A stretch of DNA of 64,000 bases from Nemertoderma westbladi. Taxonomy: Eukaryota; Xenacoelomorpha; Nemertodermatida; Nemertodermatidae. The notes beneath the pieces were generated by a model. The model was not told where the DNA came from. It saw nothing but the letters and a program-made list of their open reading frames with translations, and searched no databases. The stretch spans positions 29,319 to 93,318 of the forward strand of contig JAUCBJ010000937.1 of the NCBI GenBank assembly GCA_032718475.1, given 5' to 3'. The position numbers and the translations under genes are program-made. Of the stretch, positions 59,301 through 64,000 are shown piece by piece. Position 1 is the stretch's first letter, and each line of letters starts with the position of its first letter.

Positions 59301-61717
59301 TATAATTATTCAACAATAGCGGGCTTTCCAATATTTAGAATGCGGACAAGCCTGGCCCGGCCCGTGTCCATCTCTGCTTCCTGGTATATTTCCCCAGAAT
59401 CGGTGCCCAAAAATTAAAATCAGGCTATATGTGTTAAGTTGATTATCGATTACTAAGCGCACTGTAAATCATACATATCAGATTTCACAGCATTACAAAA
59501 CTCTTTTGAGTCAACATCACCAGTGATATTTTTGTTCCCTATAATTTATCAGCCTGTTGGATAATAGCCACATATATAAAATCAATGAAATCACTAGTCT
59601 CGCTTGCATACGCATAGGGTCTCAGAGTGAAAATAAGCTCATCGAAGCACTTTGTCATCAACACGGTCATTAAGAAACTCACTCAATGTGGCAGCAAAAA
59701 TACTGATAAAGTGTGGGTGTTTCGAATCTAAAAAATTCGGTATGGAAGGAATATCAAACCATCTGCTAAAATGCCGTGTTTCCAGTCAGTGTGAGTGAAT
59801 ATAATGTCGCTCATAATGACATTGAAAAGTAAATGTCTGATAACAAAGATTACAATGTCGGTGGAGGCACTTCTTATCTACAATACTTATATGACATTAC
59901 TAGACTTTCCATGACATACTAAGTAATATCGCAATCACATTCATTACTGAAAGGTACAATACTTGGATCGATGTTGAACTTTTCCGGGATCTGTAGAATA
60001 ATAGAATTTAACTTACTTTTATTTGAATTATTATCACCTTTAGTTATCCCCTGAGCAAGAAGGGTCAGATGATCGCCAAGGCTGCTCTGATGCAAATGTC
60101 GCACTACATGCCGTAACGAACTCCATTTAAATGAAATAAAAATTTGCGTTATATGTATCAAGTGGTTTACTAAAGTCGATTAGAAAAAGCATCAATTAAA
60201 AAATGTTCTAGCAAAAATGACATGTCGCTTGCCAAAACTATATCCATTCACTTACATATTTTTCACACATCTCAATATTTACATATTTTTCACCTATCAG
60301 ATTTACTCATTTTACACTTGGACTGTTCTCCCATTACTGGTCTACATGACAACAAGGGATGTACCCAAAACCAGAAACGACGGTATTTGCTGTTCCTTCT
60401 TCTTCTGTTAATGACTGCAAGCAACATCAAATCCCGCTCTCCCTCTTATTGCTTTTGGCGCTTGACGGTTCCGCGTTGGTTGGCGCTCCCCCTTGGAGAT
60501 TCTTTCATAGGATAGATATACATAATAGAGTATTACATATTTATTACATGTTATTTATTTACAAAAATAGATTATTTAATAAAAATGTCGTTTTATGTTT
60601 GTTTTAGTTTTTTTAATAGGTTACAAAAAAGGTTTTCTTCAGTTTCAAATTCAGGTTGATTTCTCATTATTGATTTGAGAAGCTGAATAATATATTAATG
60701 TTAATTTAGAGTTAAATTAATCAAATACAATAAATGAACTTATTAACAACCGAACAGTGATTTACAAGGTAAAATTCAATGAAGTCGCCTTCTCTGTTTA
60801 ACCCAAACAATGCTCATTATTATTTGTGTTTGTTAATTATTTTTTTTGTCGTTTAGGAAGGTAACACGGCGTTACTGTACGCTGTAATGACAGGAAATTC
60901 GGATATAACACGGAATATTTTAAACTGTTTAAAACGATATCATCTTCCTAGCGATTTGCGAAATAAAAACGACGAAACGGCAATAACTGTAGCAACAAAA
61001 CTCCATCACACCAACTGCGTCCAAGAACTCATATACTCTGGTTCCATGGAAACGACCCGAATTCACGAGATTTCAGGAAATCCCTCTATGCAGGACTATT
61101 ACAAGGACAGATGGGAAAATTACAATCACCAAGAATTTGTAAACGACGATGAAAATGAAACAAAAACATCAAAACGCGATAATTATCTGATTAGCCGCCC
61201 AAAAACAGTTGGATCTTCGCTTCCTAAATTTCTTGATAGACCGGTTCGACCAAGAACGGCGAGTATAAAAGAGAAACCGCTGACGGTGAGTACCGTGTGC
61301 CGGAAACAGAGCCGTGAACGGTTCAATTACACGCCGCCAGAGCGCCGCTACACTGCGGTACGTAGTACCAACGCTAGGGGGCGCGAATCAATCCAGTGGA
61401 TTCTCCCGATGTACCGAATCTACGAGCAACAGATAACCCCGGCGTTCCGACGAGGTGCGCATTCCGCCGGTAAACTCGAGATCTGCGTGCCCGATATGGG
61501 GTCCATCGATACGTCGGTGCATCAGAGCGTCGGTGCGGGGCAGACAGCGCCATCTAGCAGGAAGGATGGGCATCGGACTCCGGCTGACTCTGACAGCACG
61601 TACAGTGGGTTCAGTAGGGCGACCGGGACGACTCACACAGTCAGCTCAGGGGATAAGTCCCGAAGAAACTCAACTCTTAGAGTTCGCAGACAGACTGTTA
61701 GCTCGAGGAATAAATAA
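35334..61717 (+). CDS. Ankyrin-repeat protein, ANKRD63/ANKRD34-like, two exons
   Basis: Exon 1 is 35334-35654 and exon 2 is 60857-61717, joined in phase 0 across GT (AAG|GTAAATAA) and AG (GTCGTTTAG|GAAGG). The protein has 393 residues. Exon 1 gives ankyrin repeats: HLVRRLVDAGADVNQTDEQK, SLARMLLERGARVGLCDRWG, then FDVNHVDK. Exon 2 completes the repeat with EGNTALLYAVMTGNSDITRN and a last repeat NKNDETAITVATKLHHTNC. A low-complexity basic/Ser-rich tail of about 220 residues follows. About five repeats and a long disordered tail resemble vertebrate ANKRD63 and ANKRD34. The function is unknown, probably scaffold binding. The intron of about 25.2 kb carries nearly all the transposons of this half of the window. 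AATAAA overlaps the stop codon (AAT AAA TAA). The join is my model; RNA would confirm it. Confidence 0.8.
35655..36170. other. Start of the ankyrin-gene intron
   Basis: Non-coding from the splice donor at 35655 to the small frame at 36171. Nothing else is recognised. Confidence 0.5.
36171..36305 (+). CDS. Possible 44-residue membrane or secreted microprotein (or first exon)
   Basis: From the ATG at 36171 the frame gives MEVVNLK, a strong hydrophobic stretch IFVAILLAFLAFLLNIGWV, then SAQRRPMVTPAGGYVPSG and a stop. It reads as a signal peptide cut after WVSA or as one membrane helix. The TCCG|GTTAAT at 36297-36305 could be a splice donor, making this the first exon of a longer gene inside the ankyrin intron. 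Base composition is GC-richer than the flanks. I do not recognise the family. Confidence 0.35.
   Translation: MEVVNLKIFVAILLAFLAFLLNIGWVSAQRRPMVTPAGGYVPSG
36306..37161. repeat. Intronic interval with first copy of a ~140-bp direct repeat
   Basis: 36893-37035 (ATAACACCGTGTGATATACAG ... TACAAAAATGATATACTAGC ... TTTTTAATATTTTGTGTA) is repeated at about 37797-37928. Around 36595-36630 there is a G-rich GGTGGGGG patch. No gene is seen. Confidence 0.7.
37162..37347. mobile_element. 186-bp MITE with terminal inverted repeats, Harbinger-like
   Basis: The ends are GGCCACGTTCACACTACCGA and its inverted partner CTTTTAGTGTGAACGAGGCC, with AGTCAAAGTC continuing inward on both sides. TTA is duplicated at 37159-37161 and 37348-37350. 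A TTA duplication and GG-starting inverted repeats fit PIF/Harbinger MITEs. It has no coding capacity. Confidence 0.7.
37635..37793. repeat. Long inverted repeat (hairpin), arms about 55 bp
   Basis: The left arm GAATATCACCTGTTCTAGGA ... TATATCAACC...AGCAAATAAACTT (from 37637) is almost perfectly complementary to the right arm AAGTTTATTTGCTTCAGGTT ... AGGTGATATTC (to 37791). The loop of about 40 bp includes CCTCGGCCTTCGGCCTCGG. The second copy of the ~140-bp direct repeat follows at 37797-37928. Confidence 0.85.
37797..38633. repeat. Second copy of the ~140-bp direct repeat and non-coding sequence
   Basis: 37797-37928 repeats 36893-37035 with scattered differences. The rest, up to the LINE at 38634, is non-coding as far as I can see. 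CCATAGCAAC words at 38081 and 38187 are short repeats of unknown meaning. Confidence 0.65.
38634..40018 (+). mobile_element. RTE-like LINE copy D, 5'-truncated, with target duplication
   Basis: The plus-strand copy starts inside the RT (LTLYGSFRGIS) and runs to the C-terminus, with QNGFRKGRG, FVDFFKAFDS, FADD and LLYGSPCW. A frameshift (short deletion) lies near 39244 and a TGG-to-TAG stop near 39420. The tail (TAG)n is at 40005-40018. GTAGTACATGGTA is present at both 38622-38634 and 40013-40025, a likely target duplication that partly overlaps the tail. Inactive. Confidence 0.9.
40019..40327. other. Short non-coding interval
   Basis: Nothing is recognised between LINE copy D and the repeat-bearing frame that starts at 40328. 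Confidence 0.4.
40434..41757 (+). repeat. 39-bp (13-codon) tandem repeat, about 33 units, coding
   Basis: The unit encodes KPQDVHQSDGDSV and alternates with KPQDVHLSNGNSV, giving a 78-bp higher-order unit. After a single frameshift near 40515 the reading frame stays open without any stop to the LTR at 42156, more than 1.6 kb. It has almost no in-frame ATG, so ordinary start-based ORF searches miss it. Indels inside the array are multiples of three. Confidence 0.9.
42156..43334 (+). mobile_element. Solo LTR, BEL/Pao-related, with 5-bp target duplication
   Basis: The 1,179-bp sequence runs from TGTAAAAGCTTTTGCGGA to AAGCGCGAACA, flanked by CCTAT at 42151-42155 and 43335-43339. It has three ~45-bp tandem units (TTTTAGCGGACATAACAAGC) at its 5' end, a CCAATCAGAGC box at 42400 and TTAATAAAGC near 42975. 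It is related to, but clearly diverged from, the LTRs at 45752 and 57438 and the copy at 18552. It interrupts the Ulp1-like pseudogene. Confidence 0.9.
44284..45368 (-). mobile_element. RTE-like LINE copy E, 5'-truncated
   Basis: A minus-strand copy reads from the RT palm (starting at SVYDGSTTFVSTVDG, then FADD) to the C-terminus, with the TAG tail at 44284-44298. Stops cut the frame (for example TGG changed near 44804 and CCATAA... near 45285). It lies in the Ulp1-like pseudogene, whose sequence resumes at about 45369. I could not find a target duplication. Confidence 0.9.
45752..46966 (-). repeat. 3' LTR of the BEL-like element
   Basis: It starts TGTAAAAGCTTTTGCGGAAT and ends AAGCGCGAACA on the minus strand. 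It has a CCAATCAGAGCG box (about 46650-46661) and a GAAGGTAAGAG donor-like word (46308-46318). Confidence 0.92.
46967..47868 (-). other. BEL element region between accessory frame and 3' LTR
   Basis: Two short minus-strand frames exist. At 47251-47045 is a 68-residue basic frame beginning MTSGGKSARG and ending RERRPRKKN. At 47787-47605 is a Pro-rich one. I recognise neither, and they may be chance. Confidence 0.3.
47869..48399 (-). CDS. BEL element accessory frame of unknown function
   Basis: A 176-codon minus-strand frame is open from 48399; the first ATG is at 48348 (MDFLTTGHPIDL), giving 159 residues. It is rich in charged residues (DIDDIDTEREM, RLEREDVEEPDKRRDF) and ends QDVRLWYYYDKCPRPSQ. 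It has no signal peptide or membrane segment and no similarity I know to envelope, integrase or other retroelement proteins. It lies where integrase or env would be expected. A stop (TAA) directly upstream could be passed by splicing. It could be captured host sequence. Confidence 0.4.
   Translation of the reverse strand: MDYGKFTARYTHRNGTYMDFLTTGHPIDLHDIDDIDTEREMVLFKYHTQRSRNDKSRIEHENSIRNRLEREDVEEPDKRRDFNDYLEFLRETYLNIASQQNLETRYPQGMHPDPMMELKRLYFTMMYLTADRPLPVVPDSFEQMEEYCKTGERSPAFPLQDVRLWYYYDKCPRPSQ
48400..50424 (-). other. BEL element, non-coding stretch after the gag-protease frame
   Basis: I find no integrase or RT motif in any frame here. A short frame at 48561-48490 (MTELIEDGLGIRERYTLL) lies just upstream of the accessory frame. 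Two ~125-bp blocks around 49389-49480 and 49575-49675 share TCTGGGGAC and GGTAAATG/GGTGGGTG words, suggesting an old duplication. Confidence 0.45.
50425..55233 (-). CDS. BEL/Pao-like gag-protease polyprotein fused to a pol linker; RT deleted
   Basis: The ATG at 55233 (MSDTKQNLSDS) gives 1,602 residues. An acidic N-terminus is followed by a long Ala/Glu/Lys coiled coil (about 380-480, AAEAERKAAE), then a Pao-type gag core (about 815-950, FNGDEMKWLPFNEYYKDNIQ). Three Cys/His knuckles follow at about 1090-1150 (CVLCDGPHRLSAC, CYNCLRRGHQRRTC, CAKCGAKHH). The aspartic protease (about 1250-1400) has LLDSGSTGTF and GVQILIGQNAHEAL, then VGWYLTGPS. Where RT should begin, the frame jumps within about 35 residues to QWRYCPKKFNPTDIASRG and WPPHL, a segment that normally follows RNase H. 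It stops at SSWNRLCKAVVYL, before integrase. It would make capsid and protease only. The frame has stayed open through the fusion. Confidence 0.85.
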   Translation of the reverse strand: MSDTKQNLSDSLLDVTICDSDKGVEPSTPKFSSPPTVRKVIPPAVITEPRLVQHRRSIIGTRAQVKRDQEAAEQQQPASQELISQRPDSSSSEDTVELTPERGARMTDAVYSDPLLILPAAVLTRLLITVEEHQIDWARSKRSTKDSYEGYTREELKSMVESQWNFPGPGLPFDLSEAAWEDIHRMGVAKETIDPAVWKRSAAGYAQGFFSSMERVKEQLFQQPQGPQEQGQLLYQVRERILRIRLILSAFEEASKRRQDTSLQVAVQTWLQRVSRQVQGTAQWKAQLEERSTHGESTDATFSQVESEATAEKPHKRDAIDIYLSDYQRFLGDEELRRRLDGLSPNSEGAQRVLDAIDVDRLAANQAKFDEQLRIARDQEERVKKKRIEDRKKAAVAAAEAERKAVEVDRKAAEAAAEAKLAAAEAKAAAAAVEAERKAAEAERKVAAAEAKRKAAEMERKAAMAAAEAERIAAEEIAQLELENIQENQDCINKQLTASNMQMMNRSTPKRQGYTSSEEGDTTDTEGGGNRSRLSRRKRTSHRQKLPDLPPAVRRQLNNNLGSTEPTDQIITIERLPTIVDEPEIIRPVPEATLSVVETPVLPEPTSQFPLHSTKLPVPSRTAHETVHALDSERNIHDLSPVVPRPPATTLANPASAVEWVDERRRGMDLLLGQMQETVQQFKGTVRESRLELQEVQQSIALERDKLVTLQKGIPPPPVTMCQPVRSEVFHAQGVEPTRIYTASEVETPIVNPIKGNYKPVDNDIPYRLDNNPRNLYTDNSILNNTMAQESFTRQMARTEARQAVKVGEIVKFNGDEMKWLPFNEYYKDNIQNSVLSNGEKLRYLIECLEGPPKLMALKFIGHPDGLRQVWDTLNIRYGNRTNIARYLYAKLMAPRKFLSSGIIEFSDEIQEICRQLDWLGKSHEYQNSMVVGALASTLPKGGVGTRWDKKVLYMMEQQRRDPTMADLMSFLDGEVKLQLLRQSREKTLENKVSEKPVSRRRVTPVCYTDDGESQTSQGEDSGKDTKRSYYVNKTPKDQVSKFKSRTNDRREQVRKTPPTSPKRIQVRKPEERTNVHHTAHVKVSNIKPKCVLCDGPHRLSACDEFLRKSLKDRREVMWDKRLCYNCLRRGHQRRTCYSDARCAKCGAKHHILLHTEFERNSPSQVSDSELHVQFSDVNDTDQSEMEGFYTDEFSDENESCYMINTAVYRALTYEKDTDSDLTLTTSDQQQSWKAPTSNVGIREFPVVQLRVHGPQKSYIVNALLDSGSTGTFIDKELAEDIFAGQPKFRTKLNMSGIMQVWKSAVAADYYIGELSTPQDKLGEHSIRSVKMVAIKNFATTQVEPYNWDEDDHAQQLNIPRFDTDYPGVQILIGQNAHEALETLEKRPAQPQPLQTYAVRTRVGWYLTGPSRRTLRERLLQDRVCQLSEWEDDTSEGDDPTEGTPYSSDNDDISSNVDQWRYCPKKFNPTDIASRGATPQELTDTTDRLGEPDFLSKEDEWPPHLTPTEIRPAKGAEKVKPKTRTGGSELFEPGIDLSVLHIARDDAVDLDLPTASGSFMKIRESDWSSGTSDVSQGLSPLLQGATDHYSSWNRLCKAVVYL
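55234..57437 (-). other. BEL element 5' leader
   Basis: This is about 2.2 kb between the 5' LTR and gag. It contains a 287-bp tandem duplication (56574-56860 and 56861-57147) and an older ~115-bp duplication with TACCGGTA palindromes (55366-55598). No conserved coding frame is visible. A clear tRNA primer-binding site could not be identified; TGGATTGCGGTGTAAGC lies about 20 nt inside the LTR. Confidence 0.6.
57438..58652 (-). repeat. 5' LTR of the BEL-like element
   Basis: It is the same length as 45752-46966 (1,215 bp), with one difference seen by eye. It carries the element's promoter region: CCAATCAGAGCG at about 58336-58347 and a donor-like GAAGGTAAGAG at 57994-58004. Confidence 0.92.
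59276..60856. other. End of the ankyrin-gene intron
   Basis: Non-coding apart from the Harbinger-like fragment at 60290-60427. Nothing else is recognised up to the splice acceptor at 60855-60856. Confidence 0.5.
60290..60427 (-). pseudogene. PIF/Harbinger (HARBI1-like) transposase N-terminal fragment
   Basis: The minus-strand frame of 45 residues includes RRRRNSKYRRFWFWVHPLLS. An Arg-rich stretch ending in WVHP is typical of the N-terminus of HARBI1-type transposases in animals. The sequence then becomes unrecognisable and stops. It lies 2 kb from the MULE/Ulp1-type remnant and 23 kb from the Harbinger-like MITE at 37162. Dead fragment. Confidence 0.5.
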
Positions 61718-63214
61718 ATCACTTTCAATTCTTCATAAGGGACAAAGGTAGTGGCTAAAGACGTTTGACATTTTCTAAAATTAATATGTAATGCACAATA
61801 CAAACTGAACAATATTTTTTTGTTTTTGTTGTTACTTTATTAATTCGTGGTAATTTTATTGTCATCAACATAATGTTTTGTATGGTTACATACTTTATAC
61901 TGCGCCTTTTTAAGGGTTTGGGTTATTATTTATTTTAATTAATGTACAACGACTAAGTTAATGATAGCAAACTGAAATTACCATAGGTACAGGTACAGTA
62001 TTATAGTAAATGTACGCTTAAAAGGTAAACACACCAGACAGGTTGAAAATAAGGTACACATACCTGGATTAATTTATGGTACACAGACACACACCTATGA
62101 AAAGTACATGAAGAATACATGGTCCATGGTACATAAACACCAGGATGAATACATGATATATAAATACACCACCTCTTTCACAATATTATTTTTTGCAGCG
62201 CAGGTTCTAATCCCACTAAAGGCTGTGGAAATTTCCCACGGTTCGCCCTAGCTTGGCGAATTCGGAATTATGTTAGTGCGCCAATACCAACCTCCCACCT
62301 AGTAGAGGTGTAATTATTGCTGGCTTTGCAGGGGGGGGTAATAAAGCAGATTTTTTTCATTCAAGGATAATTTTGCAAGATTTTCATCATTGTGCTAGCC
62401 ATTACAAGACAATGCTCTCATCTTTCACTTAGTTCAATAGGCCTACAATGTTTCTGGTAACTGGGAGAGGAGAGTGGATTTAAATGTTTACAGTGAAATA
62501 CCAATATTATTAGAAAAGAAATAGCAATCAATGAATGGATTCAATATCAATGAATGGATGGATGACGATTGAGTATTCCCCCGTTTTAAACTCTTGTATT
62601 AATTATAGACATGGATATTTTGACTTAAAATTATTATAATAGAATGTCACCATCATTGTTAGGAATTACAGTATTTGTGATGTTAATATATTAAACAAAC
62701 AGGAAAGGATATAATTCATAAAGTGTTGTGCCTCATTTGTTATCCACTGTTCTATATATTATTTACAAATGCGATAAAACATGCAAGTTTCAGTTTGTCC
62801 AAACTCGGCACAAATTATTTAGTTTGAAGGTCCTATTTGCTTTAACCAAGAAGTCAGTCCATTTTATCATCATTCACAATTACACTGACATCTTTGATAG
62901 TTGTGGTTTTTATTTGTCTATCATCCAAATAAAAGGGGCATACTGGTAGACTACATACCAGTAATGAGCAAATGCAAGACATTAGTGTGTTATTTTGTTT
63001 TTTTGTACTTTGTTAAGAAGTTATTAATTTAGAATAATTCGGTACAGTTTCTACAACTTTGATTTGCGCAAATTTATTCATAATTTTAGATTTGAATAAA
63101 GGAAAAAGCAATTTATTGCAAAAATATAATGCCATAAACTAGTATCCAGTTTCTTAAATAACCGCACACATTTTGTTTCAATAGGCCACACAAAATCAGA
63201 ACCGATACTAGAAA
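61718..63214. other. Downstream of the ankyrin gene, no gene recognised
   Basis: It probably includes the 3' UTR of the ankyrin gene. A GGTTCTAATCC (B-box-like) word at 62203-62213, followed by GGAAATTTCCCACGGTTCGC, may be the remains of a SINE. The rest is plain AT-rich sequence. Confidence 0.45.
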
Positions 63215-63905
63215 ACCGATACCCTGTGGGGTTCCACAGGGAGCAATACTGAGCGCCACTTTATTCCTACTTTACTTACATTAATGACTTACCAAACTGT
63301 ACAACTAACACTTCTAGCAACCCTATTCGCAGACGACACTAACCCGAACATACTTAGAACAATGGCTTACTGACAATCAGCTCTCTTTAAACCTTAAAAA
63401 AACAGAACACCTAATTTTTACATTTAAAAAGGAACCTATAAATAACAATATAAATATGCAAAACTTACCAATCAAGAAAGTAACTCAAACAAAATTTTTA
63501 GGAATATGGATAGATAACAATCTTACATGGAAAAACAACTGTGCATATGTACTAAAAAAAATTTCAAAATCTATAGGTATCTTCTTCAAATTACGTCACA
63601 TCCTACCATTAGCCATTATGAAATTACTTTACTACACTTTGATACAACCATATATTACGTACGGTACAGTGATCTGGGGAACTGCTACACATGTTCATAT
63701 TAATCCGATTAAAACTAAAATAAACAAATTAATTAGAGCAATTACCTTCAGTCACTTCCGGAAACATGCACCACCACTATACAGACATTTAAATATACTA
63801 CCTATAGACAAATTACACACGTTCGTGGGGCCTTCGCGCAGCACGAGGTCCAGTTATGAGATACAAATTAAAATTAAGCGACTGTATCACAAAATCAGGT
63901 TTTGA
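63215..63905 (+). mobile_element. Jockey/CR1/L2-type LINE reverse transcriptase fragment
   Basis: It begins in the RT palm with CGVPQGAILSATLFLLYL, continues (after frameshifts) with a FADD-like block near 63330, then LSLNLKKTEHLIF. The open part (63456-63905) has TKFLGIWIDNNLTWKNN, FKLRHILP, YYTLIQPYITYGTVIWG and a C-terminal block close to NTRSSYE. These are C-terminal RT motifs of the Jockey superfamily. It is 5'-truncated and frameshifted. It is a different clade from copies A-E. Confidence 0.8.
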
Positions 63906-63969
63906 GAAATTTACCCACACCACCAATCAATCAAAGAAAGGGGGACAGTACGTGTTCACCCCTTTTAAT

Positions 63970-63988
63970 CCCCCCCCCCCCCCCCCCC
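63970..63988. repeat. Poly(C) run of 19
   Basis: Homopolymer near the end of the window, following the LINE fragment. Confidence 0.9.
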
Positions 63989-64000
63989 ACCCTTCTCAAC

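Overview
This window is animal nuclear DNA: AT-rich, with spliced genes, long introns, microsatellites, LINEs, LTR elements and DNA transposons. The gene families present (secreted PAN/F-type lectin, LRRC23, XDH, ANKRD63/34-like), a RTE-type LINE, a BEL/Pao element and metazoan Mutator-like and Harbinger remnants suggest a marine invertebrate. Frequent AGGCCTA and TACCGGTA words make me lean towards an echinoderm-like deuterostome, but I cannot name a species.

Layout. At 0.17-2.0 kb (minus) is a five-exon secreted protein with two PAN-like regions and an F-type lectin domain. At 3.0-5.3 kb two 5'-truncated copies of one RTE-like LINE lie in opposite orientation, followed by an 18-bp minisatellite (6.16-6.78 kb). 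An intronless LRRC23 (radial spoke protein) lies at 7.69-8.74 kb, with two RFX X-box-like sites upstream. The stretch 8.7-13.4 kb is non-coding and rich in repeats. An intronless xanthine dehydrogenase-like gene occupies 13.4-17.2 kb (minus). At 17.5-25.5 kb lie a tRNA-derived SINE split by a transportin-like coding fragment, LINE and LTR remnants, a decayed Mutator-like transposase and about 76 copies of a 31-bp satellite. At 25.96-29.71 kb is an almost intact, full-length RTE-like LINE with a 22-bp target-site duplication, nested in an older repeat.

From 35.3 to 61.7 kb, two exons of an ankyrin-repeat gene flank an intron of about 25.2 kb. That intron holds a Harbinger-like MITE, a long hairpin, another LINE copy and a decayed transposon-like gene. 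This last gene combines about 33 repeats of 13 residues with a C48 (Ulp1/SENP-like) cysteine protease. It is broken by a solo LTR (42.16-43.33 kb), a LINE (44.3-45.4 kb) and a 12.9-kb BEL/Pao-like element (45.75-58.65 kb). The BEL element has two 1,215-bp LTRs that look almost identical, and a 5-bp target duplication. It keeps gag and protease but has lost reverse transcriptase, most of RNase H and integrase.

The window ends with a Jockey/CR1/L2-type LINE fragment. Order of events from nesting: the Ulp1-like gene is oldest, then the solo LTR and the truncated LINE, and the BEL insertion is the youngest. All homology calls are from reading motifs; no database search was run.
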